Positions 50,089 to 62,700 of a stretch of 64,000 nucleotides of DNA are shown piece after piece. The notes under the pieces were generated by a model. It searched no databases and was not told the DNA's origin. It worked only from the letters and a program-made list of their open reading frames with translations. Position 1 is the first letter of the stretch. Each line of letters opens with the position of its first letter. This DNA is from PALSA-1335 sp965231025 (GTDB lineage: Bacteria; Patescibacteriota; Gracilibacteria; UBA1369): assembly GCA_965231025.1 (NCBI GenBank), contig OZ246407.1, positions 186,001 to 250,000 of the forward strand, in the 5' to 3' direction. Both the position numbers and the translations under genes were made by a program.

Positions 50089-50706
50089 TTAGCCTTTGAC
50101 ACAGCCGGTTTTTGGGAAGCAGGACAGCTTGGTGCTGAACGTATCTAAATAGCCTTTGGTATAAACGAATTGCTGGAAAAGATCCGCGAGCTGGGCGTTG
50201 ATTTGCTGATACTTTTGCAGCAAAGCGGAAGATTTTTTCACACCCGAGGTTCTGACGGCATGGCTCTTTAACAGAAGACGGGCGTCGGAAAGGGTGGTCT
50301 CGATGATCTGTTTGCATCTGTTCGGCTCAACCCCTGTTGTTACCTGGAGCGAGAGCATCTTGGGATAGAATTTGGAAAAGGCGGTATTCAGTTCGGTGCG
50401 CAACTCCCGGTATTTGCCGATCGCGGTCTCCAGAAGCGAAGCCGTTGAACTCTTGTTCTGGAAATTCGTCTCCATGAAATTGCGGAAATCTTCCAGCTCC
50501 TTGGCCGCAAAATCTTTCATTTCAGGCTCACAAAGGCCGGTGGCTTCCTCGGATGACCCCTGGAAAGGATAGGGGATTTTGCCCCCGCCGGCATTTTCCT
50601 CCGCCTGTGTGGGAACAACAAAGGAATTCCCGAAAAAGAACATAATGGCAAGGATCACCGTGAGGGTGGTTGGATTGATTTTGAGTTTTGCGACGAGCTT
50701 TTTCAT
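50089..50706 (-). CDS. Exported helical Cys-containing protein
   Basis: 205 residues with a signal peptide (TLTVILAIMFFFGNSFVVPT, cleavage near QAEE). The mature protein is nearly all helix (FRNFMETNFQNKSSTASLLE, LLQKYQQINAQLADLFQQFV) with four cysteines (GLCEPE, NRCKQI, KLSCFP, KTGCV), so two disulfides are possible. The start lies 41 bases after the stop of the giant gene, and the stop is separated by one base from the next ATG. No family recognised. Confidence 0.75.
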   Translation of the reverse strand: MKKLVAKLKINPTTLTVILAIMFFFGNSFVVPTQAEENAGGGKIPYPFQGSSEEATGLCEPEMKDFAAKELEDFRNFMETNFQNKSSTASLLETAIGKYRELRTELNTAFSKFYPKMLSLQVTTGVEPNRCKQIIETTLSDARLLLKSHAVRTSGVKKSSALLQKYQQINAQLADLFQQFVYTKGYLDTFSTKLSCFPKTGCVKG

Positions 50707-50747
50707 ATCTTTACATTATATCATACTCAAGGGGCTTTTTCCTCTTT

Positions 50748-53700
50748 CTATTCAGCGGTTACTGGGTTCTGTTCCGGGATTGCCGTGATCTCGACAACGT
50801 TACTCTTGCTGAAAATTTGTGAGTTGTCGTCGTTCGAAATGACTCCGAACAGTTTATCCCCGGGGATGATGTCGGCGGTATGGTCAATCGATGAAGGGCA
50901 CGGACAGGTAAGGCACTCCGGCTGGATGACATAGATGCCTTCGCCAAGATCTTTTCTCGGGTCAATAAGGTCGTCGCCATTGAGCAAAGGATCCGTGCCC
51001 CGGCCGACTTCGGTGCCGTCGTTGATGCCGCCGCCGTCGGTATCCGGATTTTGCCATTCGGTTCCGTAGATATTCTGTTCATCGTAGTCGGACAGTCCGT
51101 CCCCGTCGAAATCATCGTCGTCGTTCGGCTTCAGAGGATCGCTGTTGTTGATGAGAACCTCATCGCCGTCATTGACTCCGCCTCCGTCGGTATCTTTATT
51201 GTTCGGATCGGTGCCATAAATTTTGATCTCGTCCTTGTCGGGCAGACCGTCCCCGTCTTTATCGAAAGGATCGTCCGTGGGATTGAGCGGATTGGTGGCT
51301 TTCTTCACCTCGTCGCCGTCGCGGACTCCGCCGTTGTCGGTATCCGGATTGTGAGGATCGGTTCCGTGTTTGTATTCCTCAAGGTTGGTCAATCCATCAC
51401 CGTCCGGATCAAAGTTCGCGTCGCGCGGATCGTGGGGGTTGAGCCCGTTCTTCAGTTCCCAGAAGCTTGGCATACCGTCCCCGTCGTCATCGACGAGTGA
51501 ACAGTCGTAGGTTGTCAGGACGCGGTCAGCCATGGCGATAAACCCTCCACGGGTGAGAATCTCCTGCGGTTTCATCGCCTCCTCGGTGGTAATGATAAAC
51601 GCCTTGCGGACGCGGGTCTTATCTTTGAGGTACGGAGTCAGATCCTGGGCGATCTGGATGTACGGTGTGTAATAGGGCTCGGTCAGCGGAACGGTTCCCA
51701 TATCGATGACACCCTTTCGTTGCAGCGCCTCAAGAACCACCTTCACCGCCTCGGCGCGGGTAATGTTTGCCTCCGGTTTGAACGGTGTCTTGCCGGTTAC
51801 CGGATCAATTTCAGCCTTATAACCCGTGATGAAGCCCTGAAATGCCGCCTCTTTGGTGATGGCATAGTACCAGGGAAGTTTCCCCTGAATATGCGGAATA
51901 TCGGTAAACAGTGAGGGACTTTCGTACGCCTCTTTGCGCGGGATGATACAGAAAATTTTCAGCATGATGTCGGCAAACTCCGCACGCGGTATAGACACGC
52001 CGGATCCAAGAACGACATTGCTTCCGCTCGGAATTCCCTCCAGGATGCGGCGCTGGAACATATTGTAAATACTTTGGAAGTAAGGATTGTCCGCGTTCAC
52101 GTCGGAGAACGGAAGTGAAGCCGCCTTGCTCGGGTCGCGACCGAGTGAAAGCTGCAGACCGTCCGGAATGCCGTCGCCGTTGGAGTCGGGGTTCAACGGA
52201 TTTGAACCCGCCCGGTACTCTTCGAGATTGGTAAGCCCGTCACCGTCGCTATCTTTTTGTGCATCCGTGATGTCGTTCGGATTGAGTCCATGAATGATTT
52301 CCCATTCATCGGGAATTCCGTCGTTGTCACTGTCATAGAGCGGCCCTTTGACCTTGGCTCCCTTCACAAACACTTTGAACTTCTCTTCGGGCAGAATCTG
52401 AACGCCATTATCGCTGTGGACGGCGATGAAGAACTCTCCGATAACGACTGGCGGGGTCGAAGCGTCTTTGGTAAACAGAATTTCCACAACCAGAGGATCG
52501 CTCAGGTCGGAGGCGTCCTGAAGCCTCAGGCTCAATCTGTCGTCATATTTGTAAAAATTACCTCCGGTGTCTAAAATGGCCGCGCGCTTTTTGGTCGTCG
52601 TATCGACAATCTCGGTTGAACCCGGGAAATTCGGATTATCGGTCGGAATCTTTCTGAACTCAAAGTCGTCAAATCCGTTCGTGTCCTTGGAATGGACCCC
52701 CTTGAACAGTGCGGTGGTGTTTTTATTGTAAGGCAAATCGGCACTGTCGATCGTTGTGTCGGTGTTCAGGTCTGGCACAAGGAATAAGGTGGAAATGACT
52801 TTGCCGTCGCTCTTCTGTTTGACCACAATGCGGGTTGGCAGCAGCGGAGCTTCCGCGGGCAGGACCTCGATTTCGTAATTCGGATCCTTCAAAATAATGC
52901 GCCCGGTCTTCGGATCTATTTCCCCGATGATTTCCCCTTTGTCGTTCTTGATGACGATGGTGTCCTTGAGATTGAAATCGCCCACCAGGAATTTACCCTG
53001 ATCGTCGGTGAAGTATTTGCCCTTCTCGTTGGCGGTTTTGGTGGTCAGTTTGGTAATAACTCCCCCGCGGTCACGGATAATGCCGACCGGGATGTCACTC
53101 TCTTTTACATCGAGATTTCCCTTCGCGGTGCCGCCCGCGGCGGTTTCCTGATTGAGCTCGATGCCCGGAACGACCACATGGATGGTGATCTCCTGCTGTG
53201 AGCGGTTCAGTGATTCATCCACGACATTGAGCATCACCTTGCGGTCATTTAAATCCTGGTACGGTCCGAGTTTGAAGACGGGATCATCCAGGTCATTATT
53301 GGTTATGCCGTCACCGTCAAAATCCTCGGAAACGTTGCGGTCATGTCCGACATTTTTGTCGTTGGTCGGATCGCCGTCCTTGTCCGAGTCGGTCTCAAGA
53401 TCGGTATCGATAAAGTAAGCGATGATCGCGCCGTTCGTATCAAAAGACTTGGCGGAGTCGATGGTCAGCGCCTTGAAAATGTAGGTGGTACGTTCGGCCG
53501 GGCCGCCGTTCGGCAGTGGTCCCTGTTTGTCGGCGCAAACCGATGGCGCCATGAGCTGAATGTCCGAGGCGGTGCCGAGCGAACCCAGATGGTTGAAAGC
53601 CTGGATTTTTGCGTAATAGAATCCGTTCGGAATCTTGAAGGTTATGCCGGGGTTGGCCGGTGTCTCAAGTTTTTTCAGCAGCATGTCCTCTCCCTGCTGA

Positions 53701-56700
53701 ACACGGGTATAAGACCCGTCCCCAAGGGCAAAACGGGCGCTGCCTCCGGAGGAAGTCAGTTTCGTGTCAAAATCCAGGAGCAGCCCGTTCACCAGTTTTT
53801 GGTAACTGACGGTCTTGGTCGGGTCAATAACTTCCACGATCCCGTTGGCAAGTTTTATGTTCACCTCGCCCACGGTATCTTTCGGAATCGTAAAGAGCGT
53901 GTTGGCCGGAAGATCATATTGGGCCTGAGCGGTACCCTCAACCGAAAGTACCAGAGAAGCGGCCTCAAGCGAATGGACCGTTTGTCCGGCGACCACGTTC
54001 ACGCCGGCGCCCCCGGAGAGAACGATGGTCCTTTGAGCCCCGTCAAAGTATACGTCGCCCGTGACATCCTGGGAGGTGATATAGGAAGTGGTAAGGATCG
54101 GCACTTTCACTTTTGAATTCGCCGGGACCACAATTTTTCCCTGTGATCCAAAATCGACGACGACCTCGCTGTCGGCGGCGGTGGTAATGGCGGCTCCGGA
54201 TTTGGCAAGGTCATCGGTCGGAACGGCGCCGTTGAGAGTATAAGTTCCCTTCATGACAACCACTTTCGCCTGGGGAGCCCCGGAGGCATCCGGCTGTTGG
54301 ATCACGGCAACTTTATGAACAATAGGACTGACATTTTGGATGAACGCGTCCGGAACAAGTTTGTAGGTAATCAGGTATCCGGAAGTGTCCGCATCGGTCG
54401 ATGCCTTCCAGTTCATATCAACGGTCTTGTTGTTGGTGTAGTTGGAAACAAAACCGTTGACCGCGACTCCCGCCGGAATAATGTCATTGAGCGGTTTGCT
54501 CTTTGGAACAAAACCGGCATACGTCGCAGGATGGGGTTTGTTATAATTTTCCTTCAGGTAGATATTGCTGCCATAGCTGTAAATCACTTCGTCGTCGCCG
54601 TCGTTGTCCACGTCCATGAACAGCAGCTGGGATGGACTGTCGGCTTCGGCGGTGTACTCGATCAGACGTTCGTTGACGCCAAGGGCCGGGTTGAGAATGT
54701 AAATGCCCTTTGGCTGGACTTTTAATCCATCCGACCCCGGTGATACCGGAACATCGGGCAAGCTTCCGGAATCCGCAAGCAACGGCAACCGTTTGTTAAA
54801 GTGATCCTTCATGCCGTCGACAAAAGATTGGAACGTTTCGTTCGCCAGGCTGGCGGCAACGGCAACCGAACCTTTCGGTGCGTCGGTGACGTCGCTCGAA
54901 GGACCGGAAGCATAATACCGGCCGGAATCCTGCGAGGTTTCCTTCGGAAGGTAATCGCTCAGGGTATGTGACTGCGCGAGGACGCGGGCCGTACGATCCG
55001 GGTCTGCGGAAGTTCCCAAAGTATTCATGAGACTTGTCCCCTCATCGCTGTAGGCGATAAGAGCATTCCTGAGCTCGGCGATATATTTTTGGCCTTCATA
55101 CTCGGGCTGGTCCTCCATCGGGATGCGGGCTTTGATGTCATCCAGAGACTGGTTCAGCAGAGGATCGTCCTGCGCGAGGTAACGCTGCGTGGCCACCAGA
55201 TGGATGTCCTGCTGGACGGACTGATTATTCTTTGCGTATTCGGTAGCGACATTTTCCAGATCTTTGGCGGCTTTTTCATAGGCGGCAAGGTAGTTCCCGA
55301 GCAGTGAATCATTATTCTTGAGATCGGTGAGCAACGACTGAATGTCTGGCGGCGCGATTTTTTGAACATCCAGGCCCATGACGTCGGTAAGGGTCTGGGA
55401 ATCATCGGCGAGCAGCCGTGTCGCATCATTTTGCTTGGCACCGTCAGTTTGTGAAGCTCGAAGTCTCAGGAGAGACGAACCCAGGTTCACGTCGACATTC
55501 CCGGAATCGCCGCCCGGCCCGGTTGAGGCCTTGGACGTGACGGCTTCGGCGGCTTTTGATGCATCCTTCATGGCCTTGTTCAGTTTCTGCACGAGGTCGG
55601 TTCCAATGCCGTTCCAGACGTCGGCGATGCCCTGGACAAGGGCGTACACCGGACTGAAATCCAGCTGTAAATTCAGAATCGTTTTGATTTCAATACGGTC
55701 CACGTAGGCGTACTGAATCGGAGGAATCTGCAGCTTCAGGAGAAGATCCAGCGGAATCAGCGGAGTGAGCGGACGTTCGGTCAGCTGTTCAATGTGGGAT
55801 TTCAGACTCAGTTCAGGGATGGGGATAAGCCCCTTCCTGATGAGACAAAGGATCTTGATGATCAGCTTCAGAATATCGATCACGATTTTGATTTCGGCCG
55901 GAAGCGACGGAATCTTTGGCGGCGGAGGAATATCCGGCAGGGTCGGGAGCGGCAACGGAGGGAGATCTGGAAGTTCGGGCAGTTCGGGAGGATCCGGAAG
56001 CACCGGAATTGCCGGCAGATGGATGGTAAGCGTCGGAAGATCCGGAAGGGTGATGCGCGGAATCTTGGGCAAGAGAATACGTTCCGGAACAAACTTGATG
56101 TCCGGCCACAAAATCTTCAGTCCGATTTGAATTTGTGAAACATCCAGATAAACATCCGGAAGCTTGGGGAACGGAATGATGGGCGGCGACGGTATGGCCG
56201 CGAAAATCTTCAAAATAAGTTCAAGCAGCGTAAGACGGGACGAGCTGCAGCGGTCGCACGAAGCCTGATAGTCGACGATGATATCGATGAGCGCCTTCCA
56301 CGTTTCCAGAAGTTGTTTGATCTGCTTGATCATGTTCAGCCAGGCCATAATGCGGGTGGTCTGCTTTTTGATGTAGCCGCCCGTAAACTGCATGATCGCG
56401 TCCAGATAACAGATGATCTGGTAAATATATTTTGCCGCGACGTTCTTCCATGCCAGAATTTTGCGCGGAAGTTCAAGATATTTCTGGAGGGCTGAAATAT
56501 TTTTCTCGATACCCTCCTTGAGTTTGCTCATGTCCACGATCAGTTTGTCGCACATGGTCTGATACGGCGACGCAGAGGCATTTTCGGCCTTCTCAACACC
56601 CCAGTCCTGGTTCAGCTGGATGTATCCGCATGACCAGACCTGGAGCGTGCGGTTCACTTCATTGCGTTCATCTTCAATCCACTGCTGCGCGTCCGCTTTC

Positions 56701-59700
56701 AGCTTGGCGATTTCTGCGGCGGTCAAAGCCGGAATCTTAATGGCAATCTCCTGCGCCTGAATCTGGATGAGAGGGATGCTGTTGAGGAAACTCAGGAGTT
56801 TCCCGGGGGCGGAAAGCACCGACTTTACATTCACCTTGTCGATCTGGAGAGGTTTTGAACTGAACGACGGGAACTCCAGCGCCTTGTTCTGTTCGGAGGA
56901 ACCGGTTTGGCGTGCGCCTTCCTGCGGCACGAAAGATCCCACGATGGAGGTCGGATCGGGATAAATGAAATAGAAATCGGGAAGATCGCTCAGTTTGTTG
57001 ACGATCTCATTCGTCTGGTCTTCGATCCATTTGGTGATCACGGCAGGGAAGCTCGGTATCCTGAAGTTGGTGGATACGCTGGCTTTGTACTGGTAATTCC
57101 CCAGCGTGGTACTCCCCGACATGCCACCCGTCGAGGATCTTCCCGAGGAATCGGCAGTCTCACCGCTTTGCGACATCGCCGAATTGCTCGCTCCGCCGAT
57201 AAAATTATTGGCGGAAGCCATGGCTCCGTCCACGGCGCCCTGAATGGCGTCACAAAGACCGGCCGGTATGAGATCGATGGGAAGCTTAAACGCGAAACAA
57301 GCGCCAGCCAGATACGGCCCGAGACAGATACCCATGCCAAGGCTGGCCGTTAAGGTCGGTGAAAGGTAAATTCTTCCGGCAAGCGATCCGTAACACATCG
57401 GGCCGGCCCCGATGAAAATAAGCGGTGGAACGCCCCAGCAGAAAATCGGAGTGCCCGGATCAAAACCGCTCGGAATTCCCAGGACGTTGATGGCGCCCGG
57501 CGCAAGGAATGCGAAGTTGATCGGCATAGGGATACATCCCTGGGTACACGTCAGTGCTCCGATGATGCCCTGGAGTCCGTCCGCGACTGCGGTCAGGCCG
57601 CCTTTGAGATCATCATACGCATTCGGCAGGCCGTCGCCGTCGGTATCTCCCTGCGTCAATTGTTGCTGCAAATTCGCGACGTTGTCGGGAACATCGTCAC
57701 CGTCCAGATCGACAAAGTCGGAATTTTTCGGAGGGAATCCTTTGGAGAGAGTTTTGTCCACGGGTTCGGGAACCGTTGCCGGAGCCGGGGGAGGGGTGGT
57801 GTAACTCTGGTAGTTCACAACCTTTGTTCCTGAATCCACGGAAGTCGCATAGTAGTAGGTCATACGGCCGCTGGTGTTCCTGTCGGGAGAGGCTGCGATC
57901 ATCGGATACGCGTTGCCGGGCAGACCGCTGGTGAGATTTTTCCCGATGGTGATTTTTACTCTCGGCGTGTCTCCAACTTTTGCGGTATAGGTGATGGTTC
58001 TGGTCTTTCCTTTTGGAACGGTGAACCCGGTGATCACGTAAGGTCTGGTGCTCTGCCCGGTTTCCTGCAACTGAATAGTTTCCGTTCCACAATCGGTGCA
58101 AACGATGCTCGAGGTGTCGACGGTCATGTTTGAAGGGAATACCTCGTTGACCATGAAATGCTTCAGATCATTGGCGGAAGAGTTTTTCAGGATGATGGAG
58201 TACTCGATCACGTCGCCGCGCGCCAGAACATTTAGCGGCTGGGTGGTATCTTTGGCGCGTTTTTCCGAGGTGATCAGCGATGGGGATGCGTCAAGGTAGA
58301 CGAACGGGCTCGGAACCTGGGCAACGGCTTCGGGCTTGGTGACGGTCGCCGCGCCGCCCGCGCCGGACTCGAGTCCGGCAAGTGCCGCAGCCTGCGTACC
58401 GGTGAGGATAGGCGAGGCGGCGCTCGAAGGATCGATGCCGAGTTTCAACTTTTCCGCCGCCGTAAGGTCGTTCTGGTTTTTGGTGACCGGAACGTCAACG
58501 AAATACTGGTCGTCTTCGGTCTTGGTCGGATCATTGACCGGCATTCCGTCATAAGCCACAAGGACTTCGGTTTTCAGATTCGCGGTATTGTCGATATGCA
58601 ATCCGAGCGATCCGATATATTGACCGGTCTGGGGCTGTCCGTCAGGTCCGGAGAATGACCCCTTGTTGTTGTAGAAAACGCGGATCGTACCGGTGTCATC
58701 CGATGTGACCAGATCGGTCCACCCGTCGTTGTTCATGTCGCCCGAGCGGATCATGAATACGCGGTTCTTGTCCGTGAAAGGCTGAAGAGGCAGGTATTTC
58801 AGAACAAAATTGCCGTGGTGATTTTCATATTCGTTGATGCACACCTCGCCCTGTCGGCAGCTGTCCTGGCTTGCGATCACAAGATCCTCAAGCCCGTCCT
58901 TGTTAAAATCTCCGGTGGTCATGGATATGATGCCGTTCGGGAAGTTCAAAAAGATGCCGCGGTCTTCAAAGCGGGGATTGGCGCGGTTGTTCTGGAGAAG
59001 GCGGATTTTACCGTCCTTGTAGGCCACCAGAAGATCCTTCAACTGGTCTCCGTTATAATCCATGCTGGTGACCTCCTGGATGACGACGTCGCCGAAATAA
59101 ATCTCCTTCCCGATGTCTTTCGTGTAACCCGTGGCGGAAACGTTGATCTTATTGTTGATGCGGACGGTCGGATCTCCCAGTACAACGCCTATTTCCGAAC
59201 TGTAGGGGAGATTCGCCTCGCCGACGGAATTGCCCGCGGCGAACAGAAGCATGAACTTATTGTCGCCCTGGAAGCCGATGCCCGGCTCCGAAGGACTTGC
59301 CTCGAGAGAAATATAATGAAAGCCGGGAGCCTGCGCCTTGCCCATTTCCTGGGTCATATCGGTGATGGCCATGCCGCGGGGGTTGGCCGAAGAATTTCCC
59401 GAAAAACTTTTTTCCGCGCGGTACTGCTCCTTGTTGGTCAGCATATGGATGTACGTGCCGGTATCCAGACTGGCGGCCACGGTATAGTCCGGTTCAAGAT
59501 AAACGACATTGGAACTTACATTTGCGACAGCCGTAATTTGGGCGACTTCCTGCCCGTTGTCGTTGAGCTGCATCGACAAGTATTTCATGCCCTCGCTCGG
59601 AAGCATCTCGAGTTTGAAATCGTTGTCCACAATCTTGATGGACCCCGAGTTGTAAATGCGGACCTTTTCGTTCCCACCCTTTACAACGGCTGCCCCATCG

Positions 59701-62700
59701 GAAACCGGCTGAATTGAGTAGTCGTCGGTTTTGGCGATATTTTGAATCCACAGGCCCTCCTGCGATTCGGAAATTGTCTGTCCCTCATCAAGGATGCTGA
59801 CCTTGGTCTGAGGCACTGGTTTGTAAACGGTAAACACCTCCGCGAGATCCTCGCTGGTCTCCAGATTGGTCAAAACAATTCTGTTCGATACCGTTGGAGC
59901 GTTCCCCGGAATGATGCGGGCTCCGAGTGAGGTAGTGTCAAAAATATCTATCTTGCCGTTCGCGTCGACGTTCGCGAGTTTCAAATTCGGCTTCGGAGAA
60001 TTCAGCAGAGATGTGGAACTTTGCGTCGTTCCGCTGAACACGAACCATCCTCCCAGATAGTTTTCATCAAAAACGTTTCCGTAATCGCTTCCCAAAAGCG
60101 CGGCGAACAGCGTGCGCGGAGCAAGGTCTTTAAGCTGCTGGGCGCGGAACACACGGATGGATTCGAGTTTTGTGGATGCGGTGACAAGCCCGGTGCCTTT
60201 GGCGACGACATTGATCGGGCCGCTCTTGGCCGTCCCCCGGACGGTGATATGCGCTTCACCGTTCGTCGCCTTCACGGTCGTGGAACCGTCAAACGTTGCA
60301 AAAGGTTTTGTCGCATCGGTAAGTTTGAAGGTGAGAATGGTGGACGAATCGTTGTAGACGAAGTTATCGTCGGTGTCATAAAGCTTGGCGACGATATCCA
60401 CGGTCGAACTCGTATCGCTTTCAATCGTCTCGCGGGATTTTTCGAGGACAATTTTTTTTGGCGCCTTGGGTAAGGTGGTTATGGTTGTCGTGACCGGATC
60501 AAAACCGGAGACCGTTACCGAAACTTCCGCTTTCCCGGCAAGATTCGAAGACTGGAAGATGGCTTTAGCGATGCCGCTGCTGACCGCCTGTTCTGGACTC
60601 GATGCGAACTGGCCGAGCGTGGGATTGTTCAGGGTAAATTTGGCGGTCCCGTTAAAGTCGATGACCAGATTGTTGCTGGCATCCACGACGTTCACGCCGA
60701 TCGGATTGAGGGTTGTGTAGTCGGAAGGGATGCTGTCCTTTTCGGCTTTGATAAGGAGTTTCAGGTCGTTGCGGGATTTTACCGTGGCATTGCCGTCCAC
60801 GACCGGCGCTGCGGACTCCTGCGTCGCCTGCTGGGTTCCATTCACTTCGTCGAGAAGGCTTTCCGGTTCCGGAAGATAGGTCCCGATAACTTTGATCGCA
60901 CCCGGATCAGCGTGTGAAGTTAACAAAAGGTCATACGTTCCGGTGACACTCGTCATCTGGATACCCTCCATGTCTTTATCTTCATCTTTGGAAGCATCCA
61001 GCGTGCCCGGACCTTCTACGGCGAACGACATCCGGTAGGAAGCATTGTTGGCCAGATTGCCGTTGATGTCCACCAGCCTTGCGCGGACCATGGTGTTGGA
61101 AAGACCTCCGCTTTTTATGGTCGGTGAATCGGCGTCAATAACCACATCGGCGGGCGGAAGTGGAGTCACAAAAACCGAATGGTCATCGATTGGGATAGAC
61201 TTGCCCTTCAATTCCGCGCTCACGATATATTCTCCCGCCTTGGTGGTGGAGGTAAGCACGGTTTCGGCGACGCCCTGTTTCACCTTCACGGTCGTGGGAT
61301 CGATCACGGCATAATTCCCGGTGTTCTTTAACGATACCTTGAAATTGAGATCGACTTTATCAACGCTCTTATCAATGTCATCCTTGTCGTCTAAAACCTC
61401 CGCACGGAGAACCAGGGTGGCTTTTGCGTCTGCGGGCATGTCGTCGATATAGTCCAGCTGATACGTCGATTTTGGAACGGAGCCTTCCGGAGTGGTATAC
61501 GCAAAATTTTCGACGACATCTTTGCCGACCGCGTAACCGCCTTCAACACCCATCAATATTTTTTTGTCATCTTCTTTATTCAACGGATCGGTGCCGCGCA
61601 GTACTTCATCTCCATCATTCACGCCGCCGCCGTCGGTGTCCGCAATGTTTGGATCCGTGCCGTGCTGGTACTCCTGAAGATTGATGAGGCCGTCGCCGTC
61701 TGGGTCCTGGTTGGCATCTGAAGCATCGTGGGAATTCAGTTTGTTGGCGTCTTCCCACTCATCGGGCATGCCGTCATGATCGCCGTCGTAAAGGTGATCG
61801 TCTTTCGGATCCAGCGGCTGGGTGCCGCGCTTCACTTCATCTCCGTCGTTCACGCCGCCGCCGTCGGTGTCCGCGACGTCAAATTTGGTGCCGTACGTAG
61901 GCTCCTCGGCATCGGTAAGGCCGTCCTTGTCGGTATCCATCAGTTTTTTGTCATCTTCTTTATTGAGCGGATCGGTGCCGCTTCCGACTTCATCGCCGTC
62001 ATGGACTCCGCCGTGATCGGTATCCGCGTCGGCAAGATCCGTTCCGAAGAAATATTTTTCGTAATTGTCCGGGAGTCCGTCACCGTCCTGGTCTTCGCCG
62101 TAGCAGTCGGCCTTGTCCAGCAGTCGGGAAGTGATCATCGCGAATTCAACGCGGGTGATATGTCGGTTCAGCCAGGCCACGAAGGTACTGGCAGGATTCT
62201 GGAGCTCCTTGTCGAACCAGATTTTGAAAGCCGCCGCGTCAAGCGTGTCGATCTCGTTCGAACGGCCGCGGGGGAATAATTTTTCTTTTTGCGCGGTGAG
62301 AATATAGTTGTAATACCAGGGCTTTCCTTCGGTCGGTTCGTTGGAGATAACAACGGAGGTGCTGTTCTGCTGTCTTACCGTTTCCAAAATATTTTTGATG
62401 GCTTCCGCGCGGCTGATGTTTGCCTGCGGGACAAAATACCCCGCTTGCGGGCCCGAACCGTAGCCCGAAACAATATTCCGGTTCTTCGACTCCTTGACGC
62501 AATACAGAAGATCGGGAGTGATGTTTTTGTCGGGGAACGGTCGCGGCTGATAAATAAGATCGATGGCCTTTTTCACGGAATTGCGGAACTGTTCGCACAC
62601 GATGCAGATACTTCCAAGGTCGATCTTCGTGAACTCTTCACGGGTCATCGCTCTGTTCGGCTGGAAACTGCCGTCAGGATAACCTTTCAGAATTCCGCGC

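Noticed and set aside
58815..59717. 300-codon plus-strand frame opposite the giant gene
   Set aside because: Its translation is Val/Gly/His-rich without domain signs, and it lies antisense to well-recognised FG-GAP-like repeats. It is a shadow of strongly biased coding DNA, as are the 257-codon frame at 53343-54116 and similar ones.
51000..62080. CRISPR-like repeated DNA in the giant gene
   Set aside because: The repeats encode TSP3 units in frame, vary in sequence and have no spacer structure.
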